Below are positions 35,966 through 44,206 of a DNA stretch of 64,000 nt, piece after piece; position 1 is the first letter of the stretch, and the number at the start of each line of letters is the position of its first letter. The position numbers and the translations under genes are program-made. This DNA is from Achromobacter spanius. GTDB lineage: Bacteria; Pseudomonadota; Gammaproteobacteria; Burkholderiales; Burkholderiaceae_B. The notes below the pieces were generated by a model. That model had not been told where the DNA came from. It worked only from the letters and a program-made list of their open reading frames with translations, and made no database searches. Location of the stretch: contig NZ_CP025030.1 of the NCBI RefSeq assembly GCF_002812705.1, positions 1,860,001 through 1,924,000 on the forward strand, written 5' to 3'.

Positions 35966-37603
35966 ATGAATGACGAGGCTGGGGCAGCCGTTCCCGAGCG
36001 CGAGGCATGCGTGCTGCGCTATCTGCTGGAAGCGCAAGCGAAAAAGATACCAGACGGTATCTTTGTTCAATTCCATAAGGGTCCGGCGTGGACCTATGCC
36101 CAGACGCTGGCGCAGGTACGCCGACGGGCAGCGACGCTGCGTCGCGCGGGCGTCAAGCAGGGCGATCGCGTGCTGTGCTGGATGGGCAATGGGCCCGAGC
36201 TGCTGGTCAGTTGGTTCGCCATCAACTATCTGGGCGCGGTGTACGTGCCGCTGAACACCGCGCTGCGTGGCCGCCCGCTGGCCCATGTGCTGGAAAACGC
36301 CCAGGCCTCGCTGATGCTGGCGCACCGCGCGCTGGTGGGGCGCTTGCAGGAATTGCAGGCGGGGGCGCTGCGTCACGTGCTGCTCACGGGTGAAGGCGAT
36401 GGCGGTACGTCGTTCAACCCGTCCGAGCCACTGGCCGGCGTGTCGTTCGCGCCGCTGGTGGATGAACCGGGCGACCCCGCGCCGGAGCTGCTGGCTACCG
36501 AGACGCCCATTGAGCCCTGGGATACGCAGTCCATCATGTACACGTCCGGCACGACGGGGCTGTCCAAGGGCGTGGTGACGTCCTACGTGCAGATCTACAC
36601 CATGGGGCCGGACGCCTTCGACTGCATCACGCCGGAAGACCGCTGCATGATCGCGGGCCCCATCTTCCATTGCGGCAGCACCTTGTACGTGTACGCCATG
36701 CTGGCTTATGGCGGGTCGATCGCGATGGTGCCGGAGTTTCGTACCGCCGAGTTCTGGGACGCCATCCGCGACACCGAAAGCACGGTCGTGCTGTTGCTGG
36801 GCGTGATGGCCAACTTCCTGCTCAAGCAGCCGCCGTCGCCGCGCGACCGCGAGCACACGTTGCGTAGTGCGTTCATCGTGCCGTTTGGCGAAGACGCGCC
36901 GGCGTTTCAGGCGCGCTTTGGCGTGGACCTTTACACGGTCTACAACATGACCGAGATTGCCAGCCCGCTAAGCGCCGGGCCGGGCCTGACCGAGGCCGGG
37001 CACTGCGGCAAGCCCAGGCCCTGGTTCGAACTGCGCGTGGGCGATGCGCAAGACCGCGCGCTGCCGGACGGCCAGGTGGGCGAGCTGCTGATCCGTTCGC
37101 ATCGCCCCTGGGCGCTGTTCTCGGGCTATTACCGCAACGCCGAAGCCACCGCCGCGTCGATGCGCAACGGCTGGTTCCACACGGGGGATGCGTTTCGGCG
37201 CGAGGCGGACGGCACGTTTTTCTTTGTTGATCGTTTGAAGGACGTGATCCGGCGGCGCGGAGAGAACATCTCGTCGTTCGAGCTTGAGGGGGAGATTTGT
37301 GCGTACCCTGCGGTGCGGGAAGCGGTGGCCGTGGCGGTGCCCAGTGAGCACGGTGAGGATGATGTGCTGGCGGTGGTGACGGCGGTGGAGGGCGCGCAGG
37401 TGGATCCGGGCGAGTTGATCGCGTGGCTGGCGGAGCGGGTGCCGCATTACATGGTGCCGCGGTATGTGAGGGTGGTGGAGGAGTTGCCCAAGACGGCTAG
37501 TGGCAAGCTGCAAAAGCATGTGTTGCGCAGCGAGGGGGTGGCGGCGGGGACGTGGGATCGGGAACGCGCGGGGGTTCGGTTGCGGAGGGAGAGGTTGGGG
37601 TGA
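35966..37603 (+). CDS. AMP-dependent acyl-CoA ligase (crotonobetaine/carnitine-CoA ligase-like)
   Basis: 545 residues of the ANL adenylating superfamily, activating a carboxylic acid as CoA thioester. The A3 loop YTSGTTGLSKG is near 193-203, the A5-type YNMTEIA near 330, the A7-type GWFHTGDAF near 405, A8 hinge RLKDVIRRRGENIS near 424-437, and the A10 lysine PKTASGKLQK near 510-519. ATG at 35966 has AGGAG seven bases upstream, preferred over ATG at 35951. The substrate is unknown. It shares the TetR operator with the operon at 38763. Confidence 0.92.
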   Translation: MNDEAGAAVPEREACVLRYLLEAQAKKIPDGIFVQFHKGPAWTYAQTLAQVRRRAATLRRAGVKQGDRVLCWMGNGPELLVSWFAINYLGAVYVPLNTALRGRPLAHVLENAQASLMLAHRALVGRLQELQAGALRHVLLTGEGDGGTSFNPSEPLAGVSFAPLVDEPGDPAPELLATETPIEPWDTQSIMYTSGTTGLSKGVVTSYVQIYTMGPDAFDCITPEDRCMIAGPIFHCGSTLYVYAMLAYGGSIAMVPEFRTAEFWDAIRDTESTVVLLLGVMANFLLKQPPSPRDREHTLRSAFIVPFGEDAPAFQARFGVDLYTVYNMTEIASPLSAGPGLTEAGHCGKPRPWFELRVGDAQDRALPDGQVGELLIRSHRPWALFSGYYRNAEATAASMRNGWFHTGDAFRREADGTFFFVDRLKDVIRRRGENISSFELEGEICAYPAVREAVAVAVPSEHGEDDVLAVVTAVEGAQVDPGELIAWLAERVPHYMVPRYVRVVEELPKTASGKLQKHVLRSEGVAAGTWDRERAGVRLRRERLG

Positions 37604-37609
37604 TGGTGT

Positions 37610-37647
37610 TTAGGTTGCGGTGATGCGGTTAGGTTGCGGTGATGGGT
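37610..37647. repeat. 19-bp direct repeat running into a dispersed GATGGGT element
   Basis: TTAGGTTGCGGTGATG occurs at 37610 and 37629 (period 19) immediately after the ligase stop, with a weaker third copy overlapping the end of the gene. Confidence 0.85.
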
Positions 37648-37705
37648 TGCGCGCGTTGGGTCTTGGGGTTCTTGTTGAGGGCATTGCGCGCTTCACCCAT
37701 CCTAC
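37641..37705. repeat. Dispersed 65-bp palindromic element (element B type)
   Basis: Bounded by GATGGGT and ACCCATCCTAC with internal GCGCGC near both ends, exactly 65 bp like element B in the 273-bp repeats (27520-27584). It lies between convergent genes. 37706-37786 is purine-rich and shows nothing else. Confidence 0.75.
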
Positions 37706-37786
37706 GGTGGGGACAGCAGAAACGGGAGAAACGGCAGAGGCGGCAGAGACGGTGGGGGCGTCGCGGGGTGACCGCGACGTTTGCCG

Positions 37787-38428
37787 TCAGGGGCGGGTGC
37801 CGAGGCCGGCGATGATGGTGTGGACGACTTTGTTGGCCAGGATTTCGCGGTCGTCGCGGGTTTCGCCCAGGCGCGGGCGATACCAGACGGCCAGCCAGTT
37901 GATGGCGCCAAGTGCCGCCTTGATGGCGACTGATACATCGTCGATGGCCAGCGAGCCGTCTTCCACGCCTTCGTAGGCCACGCGCTTGAACAGCGCTTCG
38001 AAATCGTCGCGGATGGTCATCAGGTCGGCCAGGGTCTGGCGCTGCGCGGGGGTGGTCGCGCCCAGGCGATGCATGTGTACGCCTTGCACCACCACCGTTT
38101 CAAACGCCAGGTTTTCCATCATGGACAGCGCATGGTGCTTGAGCATCAGCGCCAGCCGATGCGCGGCGGTGCCTGGTTCCTTCATGACCGGACGCACGGC
38201 CTCGAAGTTGCGCCGCATGCCTTCGCGGTGCACGTCGAAGAACAGGTCGGTTTTTGACCGGTAGTAGTGGTAGACGCGACCTTTGGTGGCGCCCAGCCGG
38301 CGCGCCACGTCGTCGATGCTGGATGCGTGGAACCCCTGCTCCATGAAGCACTCGGCCGCCGCGGTCAGCAGTTCAATGTTGCCCATGCCGTCATCGCGTG
38401 CAGCCGTCACCGTAGGTTCCCCATTCAT
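37787..38428 (-). CDS. TetR-family repressor of the acyl-CoA locus
   Basis: 213 residues with an N-terminal TetR helix-turn-helix (about 17-60, FHASSIDDVARRLGATKGRVYHYYRSK) and a helical ligand domain. ATG at 38428 has GGAG nine bases upstream; ATG at 38443 is an alternative. It is divergent from the 38763 operon, and the shared palindromes at 35823 and 38566 are its likely operators. The inducer is probably an acyl-CoA. Confidence 0.9.
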   Translation of the reverse strand: MNGEPTVTAARDDGMGNIELLTAAAECFMEQGFHASSIDDVARRLGATKGRVYHYYRSKTDLFFDVHREGMRRNFEAVRPVMKEPGTAAHRLALMLKHHALSMMENLAFETVVVQGVHMHRLGATTPAQRQTLADLMTIRDDFEALFKRVAYEGVEDGSLAIDDVSVAIKAALGAINWLAVWYRPRLGETRDDREILANKVVHTIIAGLGTRP

Positions 38429-38565
38429 TGCGCCTATCTCCATCCATGCGTCGCGGCAAAGCGCCAGTTTAGCCAATCGCCCCGTGTCGCGCCGCGTGGC
38501 GGGACACTTTTGCACCGGCGCTCACCAGCGAACGGCGCACTATGCAAATCGGAAAAACGAAGTTT

Positions 38566-38579
38566 ATACTACTCGGTAT
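38566..38579. promoter_or_regulatory. TetR operator candidate, copy 2
   Basis: ATACT-ACTC-GGTAT between tetR and the MaoC gene, matching copy 1 at 14 of 17 positions when the trailing GTT is included. The remainder of 38429-38762 holds the 14-bp repeat below and no other feature. Confidence 0.7.
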
Positions 38580-38646
38580 GTTTTGGTGTTCCATCGCATG
38601 ACGGTGCTCTTTCGCGTGGCGCTTGTCATGCAGGCCTTTCGGGCAC

Positions 38647-38674
38647 CTCTCTTCATGCAACTCTCTTCATGCAA
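38647..38674. repeat. 14-bp exact tandem duplication
   Basis: CTCTCTTCATGCAA twice in tandem in the 5' leader of the MaoC operon. Confidence 0.95.
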
Positions 38675-38762
38675 CTCCTATCGGGCAGCCCGTTTCCCGC
38701 AGTCCGGACCACGCAGCCCCTCATCGCATAGCCCTGATCACCTAGTCCAATAACGGCCTTCC

Positions 38763-39242
38763 ATGACGACAGATCTTGCCTCCCCTCTTACCAGCCCCCA
38801 AACCCTGGCTGCCCTGGTTTCGCAAGAAATCGGCGTGTCGGATTGGCTCACCGTCACGCAGGCGCAGGTGGATCTGTTTGCCGACGCCACTGGCGACCAT
38901 CAGTTCATTCATGTGGACCCGGAGCGCGCCGCACGTGAAAGCGCGTTTGGCGGGCCGGTCGCTCATGGCTTTCTGTCGTTGTCGCTGCTGACCCGGTTCA
39001 GCTTGCAGGTGCTGCCCGTATTCGAAGGGGCCATCGGCATCAACTACGGTTTCGACAAAGTCCGCTTCCTGACCCCGGTGCCCGTGGGGGCACGGATTCG
39101 CGGCCGCTTTGTCCTTAGCGAATTCACGTCCCGCAACGACCGTGAATTCACCACCCGCTACGCCGTCACCGTCGAGATCGAGGGCGCCGCGCGCCCCGCC
39201 TTGGTGGCTGACTGGATCACCATGACCGTGCTTCAAGGATGA
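38763..39242 (+). CDS. MaoC-like (R)-enoyl-CoA hydratase
   Basis: 159 residues of the hot-dog fold. The hydratase signature is present as FADATGDHQFIHVDPERA (about 40-57), with catalytic Asp and His, followed by AHGFLSLSLL (66-75). It hydrates enoyl-CoA to 3-hydroxyacyl-CoA and is the first gene of a five-gene operon; its stop overlaps the SDR start (ATGA). Confidence 0.92.
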   Translation: MTTDLASPLTSPQTLAALVSQEIGVSDWLTVTQAQVDLFADATGDHQFIHVDPERAARESAFGGPVAHGFLSLSLLTRFSLQVLPVFEGAIGINYGFDKVRFLTPVPVGARIRGRFVLSEFTSRNDREFTTRYAVTVEIEGAARPALVADWITMTVLQG

Positions 39243-40123
39243 CCGCCATGACCATACGCTTTGACGAACGCATCGCCATCGTGACAGGCGCCGGACAAGG
39301 GCTGGGCCGCAGCCACGCGCTGCAACTGGCCGCGCGCGGCTGCCGGGTGGTGGTGAATGATTTTGGCGGCGCGGCGCAAGCCGTGGTCGACGAGATCCGC
39401 GCGGCGGGCGGGCAGGCCATTGCCGACGGCGGCAACGTCTGCGATACCTCGGCCGTGGACGCCATGGTGGCGCGCGCCATGGACGCCTGGGGGCGCGTGG
39501 ACATCCTGATCAACAACGCCGGCATCCTGCGCGACAAGACGTTCGCCAAGATGAGCGCCGACGACTTCAACGCCGTCATCGACGTGCATCTGCTGGGCTC
39601 GGCCAACTGCGCGCGCGCCGTGTGGCCGATCATGCGCGAGCAACGCTACGGCCGCATCCTGATGACCACGTCCACCTCGGGCTTGTATGGAAACTTCGGC
39701 CAATCGAACTACGGCGCGGCGAAGGCGGGCGTGGTCGGCCTGATGAACGTGCTGCACCTGGAAGGCCAGAAGCATGGCATCCATGTGAATGCGCTGGTGC
39801 CCACCGCCGCCACCCGCATGACCGCCGAGATGTTCGACGCCGAGGCGCTGCGCGCGCTGGATCCCGCCTATGTGACGCCCGCGGCCTTGTTCCTGGTGGC
39901 CGAAGGCGCGCCCAGCCGCACGGCGTTGCTGGCGGGCGCGGGCACCTACGCGCGGTTGGCCATCGTGGAAAGCGCGGGCATGTATTTTCCAGAAAGCGAA
40001 CGCACGCCGGAAAGCATCGCCGCGCACTTTGATGAGATCGCCAGCCTGGACACGCTGATCGAGCCGCCCGAGGGGCTGGCCCACGTTGCCCGTATCTTGA
40101 AGCGCGCACAGGAGGCCGCATGA
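39239..40123 (+). CDS. SDR, 3-hydroxyacyl-CoA dehydrogenase-like (MFE-2 type)
   Basis: 294 residues. It has the NAD-binding TGAGQGLG motif (about 17-24), NNAG near 95, and catalytic Ser/Tyr/Lys in TSTSGLYGNFGQSNYGAAK. The GQGLGRSHAL and VNDFGG pattern is that of the dehydrogenase part of peroxisomal multifunctional enzyme type 2, which oxidises 3-hydroxyacyl-CoA. Pairing with MaoC hydratase fits this. It overlaps both neighbours by 4 bp. Confidence 0.9.
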   Translation: MTAMTIRFDERIAIVTGAGQGLGRSHALQLAARGCRVVVNDFGGAAQAVVDEIRAAGGQAIADGGNVCDTSAVDAMVARAMDAWGRVDILINNAGILRDKTFAKMSADDFNAVIDVHLLGSANCARAVWPIMREQRYGRILMTTSTSGLYGNFGQSNYGAAKAGVVGLMNVLHLEGQKHGIHVNALVPTAATRMTAEMFDAEALRALDPAYVTPAALFLVAEGAPSRTALLAGAGTYARLAIVESAGMYFPESERTPESIAAHFDEIASLDTLIEPPEGLAHVARILKRAQEAA

Positions 40124-40626
40124 ACGCCAGCGCAGAACAACCGCAGCCGAATCAGCATCAGCAACCGCATCAGCAAACGCCGCAACCCCAGCGCGCCGCG
40201 CCGCACGCGCGTGGCGACTACCCGCGTCTGCTGCCGATGACGACGCGGCTGCGCGACACCGACGTCTACGGCCACATGAACAACGTGGTCTACAACGAAT
40301 ATTTCGACACGGCGGTCAACCAGACGCTGATCGAGCTGGGCGTGCTGGATCTGCGCGCCAGCGCCGTGATCGGCCTGGTGGTGCACAGCCAGACCTCGTA
40401 CTTTCGCCCGGTCACGTTTCCCGACCGCGTGGTGCTGGGCATGCGCGTGGGGCGCCTGGGCCGCAGCAGCGTCACCTACGAGTTCGCGATGTTTCGCGAG
40501 GATGACGAGACGGCGGCTGCACAGGGCAGCTACACCCACGCCTATGTGGACCGTGAATCCAGCAAGCCCGTCGAACTGCCGCCGGCCTTGCGCCGCGCGC
40601 TGGAACCGTTGTTGCGCGCGGCCTGA
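40120..40626 (+). CDS. Acyl-CoA thioesterase, 4-hydroxybenzoyl-CoA thioesterase family
   Basis: 168 residues of the hot-dog fold. The N-terminal about 30 residues are Gln/Pro-rich and probably disordered. The signature RDTDVYGHMNNVVYNEYFDTA (44-64) carries the catalytic Asp. It would release free acid from acyl-CoA, possibly as overflow control. ATGA coupling to the SDR. Confidence 0.88.
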   Translation: MNASAEQPQPNQHQQPHQQTPQPQRAAPHARGDYPRLLPMTTRLRDTDVYGHMNNVVYNEYFDTAVNQTLIELGVLDLRASAVIGLVVHSQTSYFRPVTFPDRVVLGMRVGRLGRSSVTYEFAMFREDDETAAAQGSYTHAYVDRESSKPVELPPALRRALEPLLRAA

Positions 40627-40635
40627 GCCCGACGG

Positions 40636-40708
40636 CCGGCCACGCCGTAGCTGGCCACGCCTTCGCCGGCCACACCTCAGCCGGCCACACCTAGCCGGCC
40701 GCACTGAC
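40636..40708. repeat. 15-bp degenerate tandem repeat, five units
   Basis: Units CCGGCCACGCCGTAG, CTGGCCACGCCTTCG, CCGGCCACACCTCAG, CCGGCCACACCTAG and CCGGCCGCACTGAC fill most of the spacer between the thioesterase and the aldehyde dehydrogenase. Confidence 0.9.
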
Positions 40709-40732
40709 CCAAACGCCGCCCTGGGAGCTGCT

Positions 40733-42310
40733 GTGATCGACCACACCCTGCCTCGCGTCACCTACTCGAACATCCACACCGACTTTTCGGCGGTGCACGA
40801 CCTGCTGGACCAGCGCCTGCCCGATTTCGAATCGCGCATGCTGGGCCATGACCATCGCCATCGTTTCGATGGCCAGGCGGTGGCGGGCGAAGACCTGCAC
40901 GCATGCTATTCGCCGATCGACCATTGGTTGTTGATCGGCCGCTTCCCCTGCGCGGATGCCGATACCGTGGACCGCGCCATCGCCTGCGCCCGGCATGCGC
41001 AACCGGCTTGGGCCGCGCAGGGTTGGACAGCGCGCATCGCGGTGTTGCGGCGTCTGGCGATGGTGCTGTCCGAACGCAAGTACGACTTCGCCATGGCGAC
41101 GATGATCGAGATCGGCAAGTCGCGCCTGGAAGCGCTGGGCGAAGCCGAGGAAGCGGTGGACCTGATCCGCTACTACTGCGATCAAGCCGAACGCAGCGAT
41201 GGCTATCGGCAACCGCTGGCGCGCGCCTTCGATAACGAAAGCACCCACGATGTTCTGCGCCCGTATGGCGTGTTCGCGGTGATTGCGCCCTTCAATTTTC
41301 CGTTGGCCTTGTCGGTGAACATGATGTGCGCCGCCTTGCTGGCGGGCAACGCCGTGGTCTACAAGCCATCGCCCCGCGCCGCGTTGACGGGGGCGTTGCT
41401 GCTGGGCGCGTGCGACGCGGCGGGCGTGCCGCCGGGCTGTGTGAACGGCGTGTACGGCGGCGCCAAGACGGGCGCGCTGCTGGCGCATCACGCGGGCATC
41501 GACGGCTACGCCTTCACCGGCAGCCTGGACGTGGGCATGGAGCTGCTGCAAACGGTGGCGGCGGACCGCCACGCGCGGCCGGTCATTGCCGAGATGGGCG
41601 GCAAGAATCCCACCTACATCACCGCCAGCGCGGACCTGGACGTGGCCGTGCAAGGCGTGCTGCGCTCCGCCTTCGGGCTGCAAGGGCAGAAGTGTTCGGC
41701 GGGGTCGAAGGTATACGCGCACGCGGCGGTGCACGACGCTTTTCTGGAACGGCTATGCGCGGCCACCGAGGCCGTCACGGTGGGCGATCCGCGTGAGCGT
41801 GGCGTGTTCATGGGGCCGCTGATCGACGAAGCGGCGTGGCGGCGCTATCGCACGGCTTGCGAAGACGTGGACGCCGCCGGCCGGCTGCTGTCGGGCGGAC
41901 GTCGCTTGAGCGCGGGAGAGCTGGCATATGGCCATTACGTGCGCCCGGCCGTGGCGGCAGGTCTGCCCGCCGAGCACCGCTTGAACCGCAAGGAACTGTT
42001 CCTGCCGTTCGTCTCGGTGCTGCCGTTTAACGACCTGCAAGCGGCTATCGATGACGGCAACGCGGTCGACTACGGTCTCACCGCCGGCTGCTACGCCCAA
42101 GAGCAAGACGAGATCGACCTGTTCCTGAACCAGGCGCATGCCGGCGCCTTGTACGTGAACCGCGCCAGCGGCGCGACCACCGGCGCCTGGCCGGGCATAC
42201 AAACCTTTTGCGGTTGGAAGGGGTCGGGCATGACGGGCAAGGGCGGCCTGGGGCCGTACTACGTGACGCAATTCGCACGTGAGCAAAGCCACACCGTCTG
42301 GCGCCGATGA
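40733..42310 (+). CDS. NAD(P)-dependent aldehyde dehydrogenase
   Basis: 525 residues. The start is GTG at 40733, with GGGAG five bases upstream; the longer frame overlaps the thioesterase. Catalytic Glu287 (IAEMGGKNP) and Cys321 ([10 protein letters not shown]) are intact, as is the cofactor segment ([13 protein letters not shown]). The C-terminal [20 protein letters not shown] resembles the pyrroline-5-carboxylate dehydrogenase group. It may oxidise a semialdehyde or aldehyde intermediate of this pathway. Confidence 0.9.
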   Translation: MIDHTLPRVTYSNIHTDFSAVHDLLDQRLPDFESRMLGHDHRHRFDGQAVAGEDLHACYSPIDHWLLIGRFPCADADTVDRAIACARHAQPAWAAQGWTARIAVLRRLAMVLSERKYDFAMATMIEIGKSRLEALGEAEEAVDLIRYYCDQAERSDGYRQPLARAFDNESTHDVLRPYGVFAVIAPFNFPLALSVNMMCAALLAGNAVVYKPSPRAALTGALLLGACDAAGVPPGCVNGVYGGAKTGALLAHHAGIDGYAFTGSLDVGMELLQTVAADRHARPVIAEMGGKNPTYITASADLDVAVQGVLRSAFGLQGQKCSAGSKVYAHAAVHDAFLERLCAATEAVTVGDPRERGVFMGPLIDEAAWRRYRTACEDVDAAGRLLSGGRRLSAGELAYGHYVRPAVAAGLPAEHRLNRKELFLPFVSVLPFNDLQAAIDDGNAVDYGLTAGCYAQEQDEIDLFLNQAHAGALYVNRASGATTGAWPGIQTFCGWKGSGMTGKGGLGPYYVTQFAREQSHTVWRR

Positions 42311-42311
42311 C

Positions 42312-42419
42312 ACGATCAGAAAGATCAACACGATCAGCAAGATCAACAAGATCAGCGAGAGCAGCCCGATCAGCAAGATCAGCAAGATCAACACGACCAG
42401 CACGGTCAATGCGGTCAAG
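42312..42419. repeat. 9-bp degenerate tandem repeat, 12 units
   Basis: Twelve contiguous 9-bp units of type (A/C)(A/C)GATCA(A/G)C fill the spacer before the thiolase. Being a multiple of three, the array stays open in one frame (repeated K-I-S/N), but it lies upstream of the thiolase start. Confidence 0.93.
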
Positions 42420-42434
42420 ACCTGGGAACCCATC

Positions 42435-43640
42435 ATGAGAGAAGCCGTCATCGTTTCGACCGCCCGCACGCCGATCGGCCGGGCTTATCGCGGGGCGTTC
42501 AACGACACCACCGCACCCACGCTGGGCGGCCATGCGATATCGCATGCGGTGTCGCGCGCGGGCATCGACCCCCGCGAGGTGGAAGACGTGATCCTGGGCG
42601 CCGCCTTGCAGCAAGGCACCACCCACATGAACGTGGCGCGGCAGGCGGCGCTGCGGGCCGGCCTTCCCGTGCACGTGGCCGCAATGACGCTGGATCGCCA
42701 GTGCGCCTCGGGCTTGATGGCCATTGCCACGGCCGCGCGCCAGGTCACGCAGGAAGGCATGGACATCGTGGTGGCGGGTGGGCTGGAATCCATTTCGCTG
42801 GTGCAGAACGACCGCATGAACCGCAGCCGCTGGTTCGACGATGCCCTGATGCGCGAGCAACCGGAAATATTCATGAGCATGCTGGAAACGGCCGAGATCG
42901 TGGCCAGCCGCTACGGCATACCCCGCGCCGCGCAAGATGCCTACGCGCTGCGCTCGCAGCAACGCACGGCCACCGCCCAGGCCGCCGGCCGCTTCGATGA
43001 AGAGATCGTGCCGCTCGCCGCCATCAAGCAGGTGACCGACCGCGCCACTGGCGAGACCTCCGCGCAGGCGGTGACCCTGACCCGCGACGAGGGCAACCGG
43101 CCCGACACCTCGCTGGACAGCCTGGCCGCGCTGCAACCTGTGTTCAAGAACGGCCAGCGCTTGGAAGTCGGCCACCACATCACGGCCGGCAATTCCTCGC
43201 AACTGTCGGACGGGGCCTCGGCCTGCGTGGTGATGGAAGCCGCCCAGGCGCGCCGCCGTGGGCTGACACCGCTGGGCATCTATCGGGGCATGGCCGTGGC
43301 GGGCTGCGGCCCGGAAGAGATGGGCGTCGGGCCGGTGCACGCCGTGCCGCGATTGCTGGCGCGACACGGTTTGAAGGTCGATGACATCGGCTTGTGGGAA
43401 CTGAACGAAGCCTTCGCTTGCCAGGTGCTGTACTGCCGCGATCAGTTGGGCATTCCGGACGAGCGCCTGAACGTCAACGGCGGCGCCATCGCTATCGGCC
43501 ACCCTTACGGCATGTCGGGCGCGCGCATGGCGGGGCATGCGTTGATAGAAGGCAGACGGCGCGGCGTGCGCTATGCCGTCGTCACGATGTGCGTGGGCGG
43601 AGGCATGGGCGCGGCCGGCCTGTTTGAAGTCGCGGGCTGA
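42435..43640 (+). CDS. Acetyl-CoA acyltransferase (thiolase)
   Basis: 401 residues of the degradative thiolase family. It has nucleophilic Cys90 (DRQCASG), His356 ([10 protein letters not shown]) and the second Cys386 ([10 protein letters not shown]). ATG at 42435 with GGGAA upstream starts the conserved [15 protein letters not shown]; a longer frame would translate the 9-bp repeats and has no family support. It ends the operon by cleaving 3-ketoacyl-CoA. Confidence 0.95.
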   Translation: MREAVIVSTARTPIGRAYRGAFNDTTAPTLGGHAISHAVSRAGIDPREVEDVILGAALQQGTTHMNVARQAALRAGLPVHVAAMTLDRQCASGLMAIATAARQVTQEGMDIVVAGGLESISLVQNDRMNRSRWFDDALMREQPEIFMSMLETAEIVASRYGIPRAAQDAYALRSQQRTATAQAAGRFDEEIVPLAAIKQVTDRATGETSAQAVTLTRDEGNRPDTSLDSLAALQPVFKNGQRLEVGHHITAGNSSQLSDGASACVVMEAAQARRRGLTPLGIYRGMAVAGCGPEEMGVGPVHAVPRLLARHGLKVDDIGLWELNEAFACQVLYCRDQLGIPDERLNVNGGAIAIGHPYGMSGARMAGHALIEGRRRGVRYAVVTMCVGGGMGAAGLFEVAG

Positions 43641-43758
43641 ACCGGCCCGCGCGGGTTTGAGGGGTGATGCACGGCGTGCGAGTCCTGTGCGCCGAAGGTG
43701 GCCACCGGCACGTTGGCGCGTTGGCGCGTGGTGTTTGGTGCGTGACGCCAGCCAGCCG

Positions 43759-44145
43759 CTACTTGGCCGTGTTCTCGTCGTCCACGGTCAGGCCGCCTTC
43801 CTTCATGATGCCTTGGGCAATCTCTTCGGCGGACTTGCCGGCAAAGCCGTGTTCGCCGGCCGTGATGCGAAAGCTATCGCCTTCCAGCGGGCTCATCAAG
43901 GTGGCCGACGACAGCAGAATGCCGTTGGAACGCAGTTGAATGCGCTTGCCGACGCGCTCGCGGGTGAAATCGGCCAGCGCCTTGCGGCTGTCGGGCTTGA
44001 GTTCAACATCGACCACGCGTGCGCCGGTGTTATCGGCGCCGGCGGTGGCGCGTTCGGCGTGCAAGGTAACGCTGTCGGCGTGCGCGGCTAGCGGCATTGC
44101 CAGGGCGGCGGCGGCCGCCAGGATGACGTGTCTCAGTGAGGGCAT
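43759..44145 (-). CDS. Exported protein resembling the SecD periplasmic (P1 head) domain
   Basis: 128 residues: signal peptide (1-23, AHA cleavage) then a small alpha/beta domain. The segments LKPDSRKALADFTRERVGKR, LRSNGILLSSATLMSPL and SAEEIAQGI are like the SecD P1 head. No membrane helices, so it is a free periplasmic protein of unknown role. ATG with AGGAG six bases upstream. It lies 61 bp after the caspase gene on the same strand. Confidence 0.72.
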   Translation of the reverse strand: MPSLRHVILAAAAALAMPLAAHADSVTLHAERATAGADNTGARVVDVELKPDSRKALADFTRERVGKRIQLRSNGILLSSATLMSPLEGDSFRITAGEHGFAGKSAEEIAQGIMKEGGLTVDDENTAK

Positions 44146-44206
44146 CGCAATCTCCTGCTGTTGGACGACGCCATTATCCTAGCCGAAGTGGCGCCTGCCG
44201 TTCACT

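Noticed and set aside
42279..42434. N-terminal extension of the thiolase through the 9-bp repeats
   Set aside because: The family start motif begins at 42435 with its own ribosome-binding site; the extension would start inside the aldehyde dehydrogenase gene.
43641..43758. Regulatory element in the thiolase/SecD-like convergent gap
   Set aside because: Only a short GTTGGCGC duplication is seen; no hairpin with T-run or dyad of note.
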